Shown: in pieces, positions 55,475-64,000 of the stretch
Numbering within the stretch: position 1 is the first letter of the stretch
How the letters are laid out: each line of letters starts with the position of its first letter
Source: Bacillus cereus group sp. RP43
Lineage (GTDB): Bacteria > Bacillota > Bacilli > Bacillales > Bacillaceae_G
Length of the DNA stretch: 64,000 nt
Assembly: GCF_040459645.1 (NCBI RefSeq)
Contig: NZ_JARVHQ010000001.1
Location: 1,364,001 to 1,428,000, forward strand
Direction of reading: 5' to 3'
The notes under the pieces: generated by a model
Databases searched by the model: none
What the model was told of the DNA's origin: nothing
What the model saw: the letters and a program-made list of their open reading frames with translations, nothing else
Translations under genes and position numbers: made by a program

Positions 55475-55663
55475 ATGAGACAGGTGATTAATGCGTTAAA
55501 GAGAACAGATGCTGAAAAGAGAATTCCGGTGCTACGTTTGGAGCTAGATTATGAATTAGCAACTTTATATGATGCTATGATGGATAACGACAAACAGAAA
55601 AAAGAAGAGTGCGTACAAAAATTAGAAGTGTTAAGACTTGAAATGATCCGTTTAGAAGCGTAA
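55475..55663 (+). CDS. Small helical protein, conserved hypothetical
   Basis: 62 residues from ATG 55475 (GGGAGGAGG 10 nt upstream; the ATT/ATG frame at 55457 is inside the spacer). MRQVINALKRTDAEKRIPVLRLELDYELATLYDAMMDNDK..., all charged helix, likely a helical hairpin. No family recognised. Ends at a terminator before suhB. Confidence 0.7.
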   Translation: MRQVINALKRTDAEKRIPVLRLELDYELATLYDAMMDNDKQKKEECVQKLEVLRLEMIRLEA

Positions 55664-55693
55664 TAATAGTATATGTATAAATAATTAGTTGGT

Positions 55694-55721
55694 GCGAACC
55701 TTATAAAGGGTTCGTTTTTTC
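55694..55721 (+). terminator. Terminator before suhB
   Basis: CGAACC / GGTTCG (55695-55700, 55709-55714) then six T. Confidence 0.8.
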
Positions 55722-55751
55722 TGTGAACAGTATAGATCGGAGTGTTTAAAC

Positions 55752-56543
55752 ATGCAAGAAGTATGGAAAGACATCGATACACACGCGAAACAGTGGATTA
55801 GAGAAGCCGGAGAACATTTAATGGCGTCACTGAAAAAAACACTTATTATAGAAACAAAGTCAAATGCAGCTGATCTAGTAACAAACATGGACCGAGAAAC
55901 GGAGCAGTTTTTAATTGGGAAAATTAAAGAAACATTCCCGGCTCATAATATTTTAGGAGAAGAAGGATACGGAGATGAGGTTACCTCTTCTAATGGGGTT
56001 GTTTGGTTAATTGATCCAATTGACGGCACGATGAACTTTGTTCACCAAAAAAGGAATTTCGCAATCTCAATCGGGATTTATGAGAACGGTATCGGAAAGA
56101 TTGGTCTTATTTATGATCCAGTTCATGGCGAACTATATCATGCGGTAAAGGGAGAAGGAGCTTTTTGCAATGATTTAGCCATTCCCATGTTGGAAAAAGG
56201 AACGGTAGAGCATGGAATTATAGCTTTGAATGCGATATGGCTTACTAATAATCCATTGCTTAATATGGAAAAAATGATGATGCTCGTTAAGAAGGCGAGA
56301 GGTACGAGGTCATATGGTTGTGCAGCGTTAGAAATGGTATATGTTGCAACGGGAAGATTAGATGCATATGTAACACCGCGCTTATCGCCATGGGACTTTG
56401 GCGGGGGACAGATTATTGTAGAAGAAGTTGGCGGTAAAGTGACAACGTTCTTGGGAACGCCTCTGTCTATTGTAGAGAAAAGCAGTGTGTTAGTTGCAAA
56501 ACCAGGAGTATACGAAGAATTATTACCATTTGTATCGCAATAA
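55752..56543 (+). CDS. suhB: Inositol monophosphatase family protein (SuhB/YktC)
   Basis: 263-residue Mg-dependent phosphatase of the IMPase/FBPase fold. Metal sites: ILGEEGYGDE and the WLIDPIDGTMNF signature, plus WDFGGGQIIVEEVGG near the end. B. subtilis YktC is equivalent. Substrate in bacilli is uncertain (inositol-1-phosphate or related). CGGAGTG site before ATG. Confidence 0.9.
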   Translation: MQEVWKDIDTHAKQWIREAGEHLMASLKKTLIIETKSNAADLVTNMDRETEQFLIGKIKETFPAHNILGEEGYGDEVTSSNGVVWLIDPIDGTMNFVHQKRNFAISIGIYENGIGKIGLIYDPVHGELYHAVKGEGAFCNDLAIPMLEKGTVEHGIIALNAIWLTNNPLLNMEKMMMLVKKARGTRSYGCAALEMVYVATGRLDAYVTPRLSPWDFGGGQIIVEEVGGKVTTFLGTPLSIVEKSSVLVAKPGVYEELLPFVSQ

Positions 56544-56544
56544 T

Positions 56545-56584
56545 GAAAAAAAGTAAGAGGCATAAAGAAGCTTCTTACTTTTTA
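56545..56584. terminator. Bidirectional terminator suhB / ylaF
   Basis: AAAAGTAAGA-type arms (56548-56557) pairing with TCTTACTTTT (56572-56581); longer A/T flanks both sides. Confidence 0.75.
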
Positions 56585-56587
56585 ATG

Positions 56588-56767
56588 TTATTGCGATTTA
56601 CGCATTTTTCTTTTTGTTACAAAACCGTATCCAACTGTAACAAATGTGCCGATAATGCAAATAATAATGCCGATGGGACTATTTTCAGCAATCATAATTC
56701 CGATACCAATTAAGAAGATAACACCGATGATTGCTGTTAATAAAAAGCGATATTGAATGTGTTCCAT
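56588..56767 (-). CDS. ylaF: YlaF family membrane protein (DUF5325)
   Basis: 59 residues from ATG 56767, with GGAGGGTGAAGAA just ahead (a longer frame to 56815 contains that site in-frame). Two hydrophobic helices separated by ENSPIG, basic tail VTKRKMRKSQ. Matches small YlaF/DUF5325 proteins; function unknown. Divergent from typA, as expected for the yla region. Confidence 0.82.
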   Translation of the reverse strand: MEHIQYRFLLTAIIGVIFLIGIGIMIAENSPIGIIICIIGTFVTVGYGFVTKRKMRKSQ

Positions 56768-56907
56768 TTCTTCACCCTCCAATTTCATTTTACTTTCACA
56801 AAAGTAAGAATACAACTATATTTTCATTCTTGATTTTATTTTGATTGCCATTGTATCCCCTTCGCTCTTATAATAGAGAAGGATTAAAAAGACATTAGGA
56901 GTTGGAC

Positions 56908-58752
56908 ATGTTGAAAAAACGACAAGATTTACGAAATATAGCAATTATTGCCCACGTTGACCATGGTAAAACAACACTTGTTGACCAGTTATTACGTCAA
57001 GCGGGGACGTTCCGTGCGAATGAACATATTGAAGAACGCGCAATGGACTCAAATGATCTAGAAAGAGAACGTGGTATTACAATTTTAGCGAAGAATACTG
57101 CGATTCACTATGAAGATAAAAGAATTAACATTTTAGATACACCTGGTCACGCTGACTTCGGTGGAGAAGTAGAACGTATCATGAAAATGGTTGATGGTGT
57201 TCTACTTGTTGTTGATGCATATGAAGGTTGTATGCCACAAACACGATTTGTTTTAAAGAAAGCTCTTGAGCAAAACTTAACTCCAATCGTTGTTGTAAAC
57301 AAAATTGACCGTGACTTCGCTCGCCCTGATGAAGTAGTTGATGAAGTAGTTGACTTATTCATCGAACTTGGTGCAAACGAAGATCAATTAGAGTTCCCAG
57401 TTGTATTTGCATCAGCAATGAACGGAACAGCAAGCTTAGATTCAAATCCAGCAAATCAAGAAGAGAATATGAAATCATTGTTTGACACAATTATTGAACA
57501 TATTCCAGCACCAGTTGATAACAGTGAAGAGCCACTTCAATTCCAAGTAGCACTTCTTGATTACAATGACTATGTTGGTCGTATCGGGGTTGGACGCGTA
57601 TTCCGCGGTACAATGAAAGTAGGACAACAAGTTGCATTAATGAAAGTTGACGGAAGTGTAAAACAATTCCGTGTAACTAAATTATTTGGTTACATTGGAT
57701 TAAAACGTCAAGAAATTGAAGAAGCAAAAGCTGGAGATTTAGTAGCTGTTTCAGGTATGGAAGACATTAACGTAGGTGAAACGGTATGTCCGGTTGAGCA
57801 TGAAGAGGCTTTACCATTATTACGTATTGATGAGCCAACGCTACAAATGACATTCCTTGTAAATAACAGCCCATTTGCAGGTCGTGAAGGTAAATTCATT
57901 ACATCTCGTAAAATTGAAGAGCGTCTTCGTTCACAATTAGAAACAGATGTAAGTTTACGTGTAGATAATACAGATTCTCCTGATGCATGGATCGTATCTG
58001 GACGCGGGGAATTACATTTATCTATCTTAATTGAAAACATGCGTCGTGAAGGTTATGAACTACAAGTATCTAAGCCTGAAGTAATTATCAAAGATGTCGA
58101 TGGCGTAAGAAGTGAGCCTGTAGAGCGCGTACAAATCGATGTGCCTGAAGAATACACTGGTTCTATTATGGAATCAATGGGTGCACGTAAAGGTGAAATG
58201 TTAGACATGGTGAATAACGGAAACGGTCAAGTTCGCCTTACTTTCATGGTTCCAGCACGTGGTTTAATTGGTTACACAACAGAATTCCTAACATTAACTC
58301 GTGGTTACGGTATTTTAAACCACACATTTGATTGCTACCAACCAGTACATGCTGGACAAGTGGGTGGACGTCGTCAAGGTGTTCTAGTTTCACTTGAAGC
58401 AGGAAAAGCATCACAATACGGTATTATGCAAGTTGAAGATCGCGGTGTAATCTTCGTTGAACCAGGTACAGAAGTATATGCTGGTATGATCGTTGGAGAA
58501 CATACACGTGAGAACGATTTAACAGTTAACGTTGTAAAAATGAAACAACAAACTAACATTCGTTCTGCGACGAAAGATCAAACTTCAACAATGAAAAAAC
58601 CACGCTTAATGACTTTAGAAGAGTCATTAGAGTACTTAAACGATGACGAGTTCTGTGAAGTAACTCCAGAATCAATTCGTCTACGTAAAAAGATTCTTGA
58701 TAAGAGTGAGCGCGAAAGAGCTGCTAAGAAAAAGAAATCTGTTGAAGCATAA
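56908..58752 (+). CDS. typA: Translational GTPase TypA/BipA
   Basis: 614-residue ribosome-binding GTPase of the EF-G group, needed for ribosome assembly at low temperature. G1 AHVDHGKTTL, G2 RGITI, G3 DTPGHADFGGEVER, G4 NKID, then EF-G-like domains and the TypA C-terminal domain. ATG 56908 has AGGAG 6 nt ahead; a TTG at 56902 is too close. Ends KKKKSVEA. Confidence 0.96.
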   Translation: MLKKRQDLRNIAIIAHVDHGKTTLVDQLLRQAGTFRANEHIEERAMDSNDLERERGITILAKNTAIHYEDKRINILDTPGHADFGGEVERIMKMVDGVLLVVDAYEGCMPQTRFVLKKALEQNLTPIVVVNKIDRDFARPDEVVDEVVDLFIELGANEDQLEFPVVFASAMNGTASLDSNPANQEENMKSLFDTIIEHIPAPVDNSEEPLQFQVALLDYNDYVGRIGVGRVFRGTMKVGQQVALMKVDGSVKQFRVTKLFGYIGLKRQEIEEAKAGDLVAVSGMEDINVGETVCPVEHEEALPLLRIDEPTLQMTFLVNNSPFAGREGKFITSRKIEERLRSQLETDVSLRVDNTDSPDAWIVSGRGELHLSILIENMRREGYELQVSKPEVIIKDVDGVRSEPVERVQIDVPEEYTGSIMESMGARKGEMLDMVNNGNGQVRLTFMVPARGLIGYTTEFLTLTRGYGILNHTFDCYQPVHAGQVGGRRQGVLVSLEAGKASQYGIMQVEDRGVIFVEPGTEVYAGMIVGEHTRENDLTVNVVKMKQQTNIRSATKDQTSTMKKPRLMTLEESLEYLNDDEFCEVTPESIRLRKKILDKSERERAAKKKKSVEA

Positions 58753-58760
58753 AATAATAG

Positions 58761-58796
58761 AAAAGCTACCTTTATGAAAGGTAGCTTTTTTTTTGT
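58761..58796 (+). terminator. typA terminator
   Basis: Perfect 12-bp arms AAAAGCTACCTT / AAGGTAGCTTTT (58761-58772, 58778-58789), TTTT tail. Confidence 0.92.
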
Positions 58797-58911
58797 TTTA
58801 TGTTTATTTTTTAGAATATTTACTCTTTTTTGTGGACAGTATTTTTTTTGCGAGTTACTCTTGTATTAAGTACATAAAGAGAATTTGTTTCATGAGAAGA
58901 GGTGAAAGATA

Positions 58912-59214
58912 GTGTTAGAAAGAATGTCATTTTTCGCGAAGCTTTGTAAAGTTGATGAAAATCCAGAGTTAGGGATGTGGTTGCTTTATGGAACAATAAT
59001 TTTATTAAGCGCACTTGTATATAATTTAGGATTTGCAAGGAAGCTATCGGTACTAAAAAATATAGTGATATATACATCTTTAGCAATTGGATGCACGGTA
59101 TTAACTTTTTTTGCAGTTTTTTTACCCGTTGGAGAGGGGCTCGTTGTAGCGGCAATTGTACTTGGAATTTATAGACTGCGTTTACGTCAAGCTAAACAAC
59201 AAAAAACAGGGTGA
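58912..59214 (+). CDS. ylaH: YlaH-like membrane protein
   Basis: 100 residues from GTG 58912 after AAGAGGTG. Three helices (about 22-40, 48-66, 70-88), N-terminal soluble part [24 protein letters not shown]-terminal basic tail. Matches YlaH of B. subtilis in layout and place after typA. Function unknown. Followed closely by an unnamed gene, probably co-transcribed. Confidence 0.82.
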   Translation: MLERMSFFAKLCKVDENPELGMWLLYGTIILLSALVYNLGFARKLSVLKNIVIYTSLAIGCTVLTFFAVFLPVGEGLVVAAIVLGIYRLRLRQAKQQKTG

Positions 59215-59230
59215 AAAAGGAGGGGCTTTC

Positions 59231-59506
59231 ATGCGCTCAGTACAAGATGCACTATATAATTGGTTAACAATTAAAACGGTTGCGGAAGCACGTCCAGATG
59301 ATAGCGCTGCACAAGAAACGTATGTATTATTTCAAAATATAATATATGAAGAGCATAAATTACGAAATGTAGAAGTTGAAAAGAAAGAAGAAATGTATTT
59401 GATTACATATGAAATTGATGGAGAAATAAGGTGTGCAAGATTTCCGGTAGAAGCCATTGATTGTTTTTTGGATCAGATGAATCGTGAACCAGAAAAATAC
59501 AAATAA
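59231..59506 (+). CDS. Conserved hypothetical protein (91 residues)
   Basis: ATG 59231 follows AAAAAGGAGGGGC; a longer frame from 59156 overlaps ylaH. MRSVQDALYNWLTIKTVAEARPDDSAAQETYVLFQNII..., helical first half then beta strands ending FPVEAIDCFLDQMNREPEKYK. Not recognised. Just 16 bp after ylaH. Confidence 0.72.
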   Translation: MRSVQDALYNWLTIKTVAEARPDDSAAQETYVLFQNIIYEEHKLRNVEVEKKEEMYLITYEIDGEIRCARFPVEAIDCFLDQMNREPEKYK

Positions 59507-59537
59507 GTCCTTATCTATATGATTAAGGACTTATTTC
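59501..59537. terminator. Bidirectional terminator before ylaI
   Basis: Perfect 13-bp arms AAATAAGTCCTTA / TAAGGACTTATTT (59501-59513, 59524-59536), loop TCTATATGAT. Confidence 0.85.
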
Positions 59538-59541
59538 CGGT

Positions 59542-59742
59542 TTACCAATCGTCTTCTACTTTTTTATCACGATATAATCGGAAATTACCACTCGCATGGC
59601 GTTCCATAGTACGCTCTGCAATTCGTTCCGTACATTCCATGCACATATATGTATGAATAGGGCGATTACGCAGTTTTTTTGCCATAGGATTTTCGTCATC
59701 TAACATATCTTTTTTATCACAAATCATACATTTGACTCTCAT
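59542..59742 (-). CDS. ylaI: YlaI family zinc-finger-like protein (DUF2197)
   Basis: 66 residues: MRVKCMICDKKDMLDDENPM... TYMCMECTERIAERT. Two C-x-x-C pairs (C5/C8 and C34/C37) suggest a zinc site; basic, likely nucleic-acid or protein-binding. Known DUF2197/YlaI. Ribosome site GAGGTGACGAA upstream. Confidence 0.85.
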   Translation of the reverse strand: MRVKCMICDKKDMLDDENPMAKKLRNRPIHTYMCMECTERIAERTMERHASGNFRLYRDKKVEDDW

Positions 59743-59887
59743 TTCGTCACCTCAATACGAATTCTATCAGTATAAGTATATCATGGAAGTATAATGTTTT
59801 TGAATAATAGCGGGAAAAAATAATATTTTCGCAATTCGAAAAATAGGTTATGATAAGGATATATAAAGAATATTTGGAGGTGGGAAT

Positions 59888-60343
59888 ATGGCGAATGTAG
59901 TTGAGCCTACATTGACAGATGATTTAGTACAATCTTTGCGTAAAGAGTGTATCGTTATGATAGCAACAACAGATTTTGAAAAACAAACCCCTAACGTAAG
60001 TGCTATTTCTTGGGTATATGCAGTGAGTGAAACTAGTATTCGATTTGCGGTAGATCAACGCTCACGTATTGTGGGAAATATACGGCATAGTGCAGGGGTT
60101 GTATTGACTATAATGGCGAATGAATCCGTATTTTCCATAAGTGGTGAAAGTGAAATTTTAACAGATAGAATGGAAGGGATTCCTCTAAAATTAACGGTAG
60201 TAGAAGTGAATGTGCAAGAAGTTCGTGATGTTATGTTTTATGGTGCGAAACTTGCCACTGAACCAACATATGAAAAAACATATGATCTTCGAGCTGCTAA
60301 AAAGCTTGATAATCAAGTATTAGTAGGAATGAAAGAATTATAA
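59888..60343 (+). CDS. ylaL: Pyridoxamine-phosphate-oxidase-like flavin-fold protein (YlaL)
   Basis: 151 residues. Split beta-barrel: TLTDDLVQSLRKECIVMIATTD, PNVSAISWVYAV, RFAVDQRSRIVGNIRH, VLTIMANESVFSISGES. The set matches FMN-binding pyridoxamine 5'-phosphate oxidase-like folds; catalytic residues of PdxH are not evident. Corresponds to B. subtilis ylaL by position. GGAGGTGGG site. Confidence 0.75.
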   Translation: MANVVEPTLTDDLVQSLRKECIVMIATTDFEKQTPNVSAISWVYAVSETSIRFAVDQRSRIVGNIRHSAGVVLTIMANESVFSISGESEILTDRMEGIPLKLTVVEVNVQEVRDVMFYGAKLATEPTYEKTYDLRAAKKLDNQVLVGMKEL

Positions 60344-60589
60344 AGAAGATGAATAGGAACGTTGTTCATAAACTTTTATAAGTGAGTATAGTGATTTAAT
60401 GTGAAAAATTATAATTAAAAGTAATATATTGAATAGAAATGAATAAAAAATAAAGAAAAGGTTTAATTTCTATGAATTTCGATTCTACCTCGTTTTTACG
60501 GTACATATAATTATAACAATGGTTCGTCCATATTTTATGGATGAAACCCTTGTTCTACAAATTTAAAAGTGGAGTCAGGGGGTAACAGG

Positions 60590-61918
60590 TTGGATAAAAT
60601 TTATGTGTTAGATACGAATGTACTTTTGCAGGATCCTTTATCTATTTTTTCATTTGCAACAAATGAAGTAGTAATTCCAGCAGTTGTATTAGAAGAGGTT
60701 GATTCGAAAAAACGTTATATGGATGAAGTAGGACGAAATGCTCGTTATGTGTCTAAGTTAATAGATAAATTTCGTGAAATAGGAAAGCTGCATGAAAGTA
60801 TTCCGTTAGAAAACGGCGGTACATTTCGTATTGAATTAAATCATCGCTCATTTGTTCAACTGCAAGATATTTTTGTAGAAAAAACAAATGATAATCGAAT
60901 TTTAGCGGTAGCGAAAAACCTATCTTTAGAAGAACAAGAAAAAGAGGACGGGAAGTCTGTTATTTTAGTAAGTAAAGACGTGCTCGTAAGGGTAAAAGCT
61001 GATGCAATTGGTTTGAAGGCTGAAGATTATTTAAGTGACCGAGTAATCGAAGTGGAAAATATATATTCAGGATTTTTAGAAGGATATATATCAAAAGAAC
61101 AATTGGATTATTTTTATGAAAAAGGTGAACTGCCTTTATCTGAAATCGCAAATCATCCTTTTTATCCAAATCAGTTTGTTATAATGAAAGATGCATTAGG
61201 GGGGTCTAGTTCTGCACTTGGAATTGTGGATCACTTAGGTAAGAAGGTAAAGAAACTTATTTTTCACAATGAGCAAGTGTGGGGGATACGACCGCGAAAC
61301 GTGCAACAAATTATGGGATTAGAATTGTTGCTGCGCGAAGATATTCCGCTTGTAACGTTAACAGGGAAAGCTGGTACAGGAAAAACGCTACTTGCGTTAG
61401 CTTCGGGACTTATGCAAACGGAAGATTTAGGGTTATATAAAAAACTACTTGTTGCAAGACCAATTGTTCCAGTCGGAAAAGATATCGGTTATTTACCAGG
61501 AGAAAAAGAAGAAAAGTTAAGACCGTGGATGCAACCGATTTTTGATAATCTAGAGTATTTATTTAATACGAAAAAGCCAGGGGAGTTAGATGCTATTTTA
61601 GCTGGAATGGGTTCGATTGAAGTAGAAGCGCTTACCTATATACGTGGGAGAAGTATTCCAGACCAGTTTATTATTATTGATGAAGCACAAAATTTAACAA
61701 AGCATGAAGTGAAAACGATACTAACTAGGGTAGGGGAAAAGAGTAAGATTGTATTAATGGGAGATCCTCAGCAAATTGATCACCCGTATTTAGATGAATA
61801 TAATAATGGCTTAACATATGTTGTAGAGAAATTTAAAGAACAACGTATTAGTGGTCATGTAAAGTTTGTTAAAGGAGAGCGTTCTAATTTAGCACAACTA
61901 GCAGCGGATTTATTATAA
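60590..61918 (+). CDS. phoH: PIN-PhoH family ATPase YlaK
   Basis: 442 residues from TTG 60590 (AGGGGG ahead), as in B. subtilis YlaK. N-terminal PIN nuclease domain: VLDTNVLLQDP, LEEVDS, NDNRILAVAKNL. C-terminal PhoH ATPase: Walker A TLTGKAGTGKTLLALA, Walker B FIIIDEAQNLTKHE, GDPQQIDHPYLD. PhoH2-type fusions unwind and cut RNA in other bacteria; the role in Bacillus is not set. The gene is followed by a terminator. Confidence 0.92.
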   Translation: MDKIYVLDTNVLLQDPLSIFSFATNEVVIPAVVLEEVDSKKRYMDEVGRNARYVSKLIDKFREIGKLHESIPLENGGTFRIELNHRSFVQLQDIFVEKTNDNRILAVAKNLSLEEQEKEDGKSVILVSKDVLVRVKADAIGLKAEDYLSDRVIEVENIYSGFLEGYISKEQLDYFYEKGELPLSEIANHPFYPNQFVIMKDALGGSSSALGIVDHLGKKVKKLIFHNEQVWGIRPRNVQQIMGLELLLREDIPLVTLTGKAGTGKTLLALASGLMQTEDLGLYKKLLVARPIVPVGKDIGYLPGEKEEKLRPWMQPIFDNLEYLFNTKKPGELDAILAGMGSIEVEALTYIRGRSIPDQFIIIDEAQNLTKHEVKTILTRVGEKSKIVLMGDPQQIDHPYLDEYNNGLTYVVEKFKEQRISGHVKFVKGERSNLAQLAADLL

Positions 61919-61951
61919 AAAGGAGTGAGCTTAAGCTCACTCCTTTTTTGC
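61916..61951 (+). terminator. phoH terminator
   Basis: AAAAAGGAGTGAGCTT / AAGCTCACTCCTTTTT, nearly loop-free palindrome at 61916-61949, T tail. Confidence 0.88.
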
Positions 61952-61967
61952 TTTTTAATTATACAAT

Positions 61968-62465
61968 TTAAATGATTGTAAATTTACGGATGTTACGAAT
62001 CGGATTTTGTCTATTAGATCCATCATGGAAATATAGATGAACAGGCCCGTCTTCTCGTAATGGTTTACCTTCTTTTGAAAAACCGAGAATTGCTTTGTGG
62101 GCTGTTTCTAACGGAAGTGTAATTGAATTGTCTGTGGTTTCAATTTCGACTTGAGTAGCATCTTCTAAAATTTCAGCATTTTTAAGAAATGGATGAAGTG
62201 GTATGCCAAATGTCCCGTTAATAAGCTGTTCTTTTTTATATTTCTTTACACTTTGTTGTATTGGTGGGAAGGCAGCGCCATCACGGATTTCGCGATCCCA
62301 ATGCTCTGAAGTATGTTTTAAGTATGTTTCTAATTCGGATGATTCTTCTCTAGTTTCATCAAAGTAAGTTGTCAAATCTACTTTTCGATCATCAAAAATC
62401 CAAACAGTTGGATCAATAGTGATTGGAAAACGTACTTTTCCATTAATAAATAAAATTTCGCTCAT
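61968..62465 (-). CDS. Conserved hypothetical protein (165 residues)
   Basis: MSEILFINGKVRFPITIDPTVWIFDDRKVDLTTYF... no membrane or signal segment, many strands predicted. The C-terminal GPVHLYFHDGSNRQNPIRNIRKF is a striking conserved-looking block. GGGGGAACAAC site supports the start. I do not recognise the family and offer no function. Divergent from ylaN. Confidence 0.7.
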   Translation of the reverse strand: MSEILFINGKVRFPITIDPTVWIFDDRKVDLTTYFDETREESSELETYLKHTSEHWDREIRDGAAFPPIQQSVKKYKKEQLINGTFGIPLHPFLKNAEILEDATQVEIETTDNSITLPLETAHKAILGFSKEGKPLREDGPVHLYFHDGSNRQNPIRNIRKFTII

Positions 62466-62615
62466 TGTTGTTCCCCCATTTGTGTTATACTCCCACTTTT
62501 CAGTATAATAGTATTAGACACTGTTGTCACAAAAAATGTTTCTATTGCAATTTATTAAAACTATCGCTAATATTAATAGATAGGTGAGAGTAGGACGGAA
62601 ACGGAGGGAATCAAT

Positions 62616-62903
62616 TTGGCGTCTGAGACAGTATCAAATCATCAGGAAAAGGCACTAGCCCTTCTACAAGCGGATGCGGAGAAAATCTTAAGACTTATTA
62701 AGGTGCAAATGGACAATCTTACAATGCCGCAATGTCCATTATATGAAGAAGTGTTAGACACACAAATGTTTGGACTATCCCGCGAGGTCGATTTTGCAGT
62801 TCGCCTTGGTCTTATTGCAGAAGAACAAGGGAAAGCAATGTTAGGAGAGCTCGAACGTGAGTTATCTGCACTTCATGAAGCATTTACAAACAAACAACAA
62901 TAA
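62616..62903 (+). CDS. ylaN: YlaN (UPF0358)
   Basis: 95 residues from TTG 62616, with ACGGAGGG ahead. Helical bundle: [23 protein letters not shown]... [31 protein letters not shown]. subtilis YlaN is essential under iron limitation and has been linked to Fur control; that link is from general knowledge, not from this sequence. Upstream of ftsW as in B. subtilis. Confidence 0.9.
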   Translation: MASETVSNHQEKALALLQADAEKILRLIKVQMDNLTMPQCPLYEEVLDTQMFGLSREVDFAVRLGLIAEEQGKAMLGELERELSALHEAFTNKQQ

Positions 62904-62918
62904 CGGGTTCAAATAGGG

Positions 62919-62950
62919 GGGCTCAAACTGAAATAGTTTGGGCTTTTTAT
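62919..62950 (+). terminator. ylaN terminator
   Basis: GGCTCAAACT / AGTTTGGGCT (62920-62929, 62935-62944; two wobble pairs) then TTTTTAT. Confidence 0.75.
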
Positions 62951-63028
62951 TTGTATAATAAAGCAGGAAGAACCTATATACATATGGAATACAACAATAA
63001 TTAAATTGAAACAGAGAGAGGAAATAAA

Positions 63029-64000
63029 ATGAAAAAAGTATGGAAATCAATGGATTATTCCTTATTACTTCCTCTTGTTATCTTATGTGTGCTGGGAGTA
63101 ATAATGGTATATAGTTCTAGTTCCATTGTTGCGATTTCGTCGAGACATAACTGGCCAGCAGATTACTTTTTTAAAAAACAATTAATAGCTTTAGCTATTG
63201 GAACGATAATGTTAGCTATTATCGTTTCCATTCCTTATACATTTTGGAGAAAGCGAATAGTTTTGATCTCAATTGGAATAGGGAGTATTGGTCTATTATC
63301 AGCAGCCTTGCTTTTTGGCCAGGTCATAAATGGTGCAAAAGGATGGATATTAGGTATACAACCAGCTGAGTTTGTGAAAATAACGGTTATTATTACGCTA
63401 GCAAACTTTTTTGCTAAGAAACAAGAGACACAAACAGCTTTTGTACAAGGGATAATTCCTCCTCTAGCTGTTGTCGGTGGAACGATGGGATTAATTTTAC
63501 TTCAAAATGACTTAGGGACCGATATACTAATAGGTGGAACTGTACTGATTATGTTCTTTTGTTCAGGAGTTAATGTTAATTTAAGTATAAAGCGATTCCT
63601 CTTAACATCTATAATATGGATTCCAGCGTTATATTTTATTGGGAACTATAAGTTAAGTCCGTACCAAAAAGCTCGGTTTTCAGTTTTTCTTGATCCATTT
63701 AATGATCCTCAGAATGATGGATTCCAATTAATAAATTCTTTTATTGGAATTGCTTCAGGAGGGCTAAATGGTCGAGGGTTAGGGAACAGTGTGCAAAAAT
63801 ATGGATACTTACCAGAACCACAAACAGATTTTATTATGGCAATTATATCTGAAGAGCTTGGTTTTATAGGTGTAGCTGTCATTTTAATCTGTTTATTACT
63901 TATTATTGTTCGGGCATTTAGAGTTGCGCAAAAGTGCAAAGATCCGTTTGGAAGTTTAATGGCAATTGGGATTGCAAGCTTGTTTGGAGTGCAAACGTTT
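63029..64000 (+). CDS. ftsW: SEDS glycosyltransferase FtsW (5' part, runs off window)
   Basis: Septal peptidoglycan polymerase, integral membrane. 324 codons visible of roughly 390-400. Helices throughout; SEDS marks GVIMVYSSSS early, NGAKGWILGIQPAEFVKI, LLQNDLGTD (with the conserved Asp of the active site), and GGLNGRGLGNSVQKYGYLPE then TDFIMAIISEELG. AGAGAGAGG site. After ylaN as in B. subtilis (ylaO). Paralogue RodA/SpoVE not excluded on motifs alone. Confidence 0.9.
   Translation, partial: MKKVWKSMDYSLLLPLVILCVLGVIMVYSSSSIVAISSRHNWPADYFFKKQLIALAIGTIMLAIIVSIPYTFWRKRIVLISIGIGSIGLLSAALLFGQVINGAKGWILGIQPAEFVKITVIITLANFFAKKQETQTAFVQGIIPPLAVVGGTMGLILLQNDLGTDILIGGTVLIMFFCSGVNVNLSIKRFLLTSIIWIPALYFIGNYKLSPYQKARFSVFLDPFNDPQNDGFQLINSFIGIASGGLNGRGLGNSVQKYGYLPEPQTDFIMAIISEELGFIGVAVILICLLLIIVRAFRVAQKCKDPFGSLMAIGIASLFGVQTF

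Overview
The window looks like chromosomal DNA of a Bacillus cereus-group bacterium (B. cereus, anthracis, thuringiensis or a close relative). Three things point there. The DNA is AT-rich with strong GGAGG-type ribosome binding sites and many TTG/GTG starts. The gene order follows the B. subtilis yku-ykr-pdh-ykt-yla backbone almost gene for gene. A 158-bp element at 20335-20492, flanked by TTTAT, matches my memory of the B. cereus-group repeat bcr1. No rRNA, tRNA, CRISPR array, insertion sequence or prophage block was seen. Identifications rest on reading motifs and remembered family sequences; no database search was run.

Region by region. 1-9980 is a maltose/maltodextrin regulon: msmX-type ATPase (cut by the window edge), oligo-1,6-glucosidase malL, a neopullulanase-type enzyme, the ABC importer malE-malF-malG and a LacI-type regulator, with at least five GCAAACG-type operators. 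9985-20140 holds patA, a KinB-like histidine kinase, a MerR-like coiled-coil protein, a secreted nuclease with its inhibitor, metE under a cobalamin riboswitch, and a PadR regulator with a 14-helix drug exporter. 20335-24042 has the bcr1 element, an orphan holin-like gene, an inactive-looking GGDEF protein, a candidate small RNA, ykyA and ykyB. 24220-27975 is ppx-ppk (polyphosphate breakdown and synthesis).

28143-41875 is the yku backbone: ykuE (Tat-exported phosphoesterase), fadH with a FadR-like operator, a degenerate EAL protein YkuI, ykuJ, ykuK, abbA, darB, ccpC, dapH, dapL, ktrC, rnjA and rpoY. 41994-49544 holds a tiny cationic ORF, ykrA, def, a YjcZ-type peptide and the pyruvate dehydrogenase operon pdhABCD. 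49757-56767 holds small conserved genes, three tandem SR1P-type peptides behind a promoter with paired CcpN-like boxes, tgl, speA, yktA, yktB and suhB. 56908-64000 has typA, ylaH, ylaI, ylaL, phoH (ylaK), ylaN and the start of ftsW.

Several genes belong together. Maltodextrins are imported by MalEFG with MsmX and cleaved by MalL and the neopullulanase. PatA, DapH and DapL are three steps of the acetyl branch of diaminopimelate synthesis. PDH, CcpC and SR1P/CcpN sit on central carbon control. DarB and KtrC are both cyclic-di-AMP targets in B. subtilis. The most unusual features are the SR1P triplication with its paired operator, the 23-residue peptide gene at 41994-42065, the metE riboswitch, the palindromic operator in the exporter promoter, and the two signalling proteins with ruined GGDEF and EAL centres.
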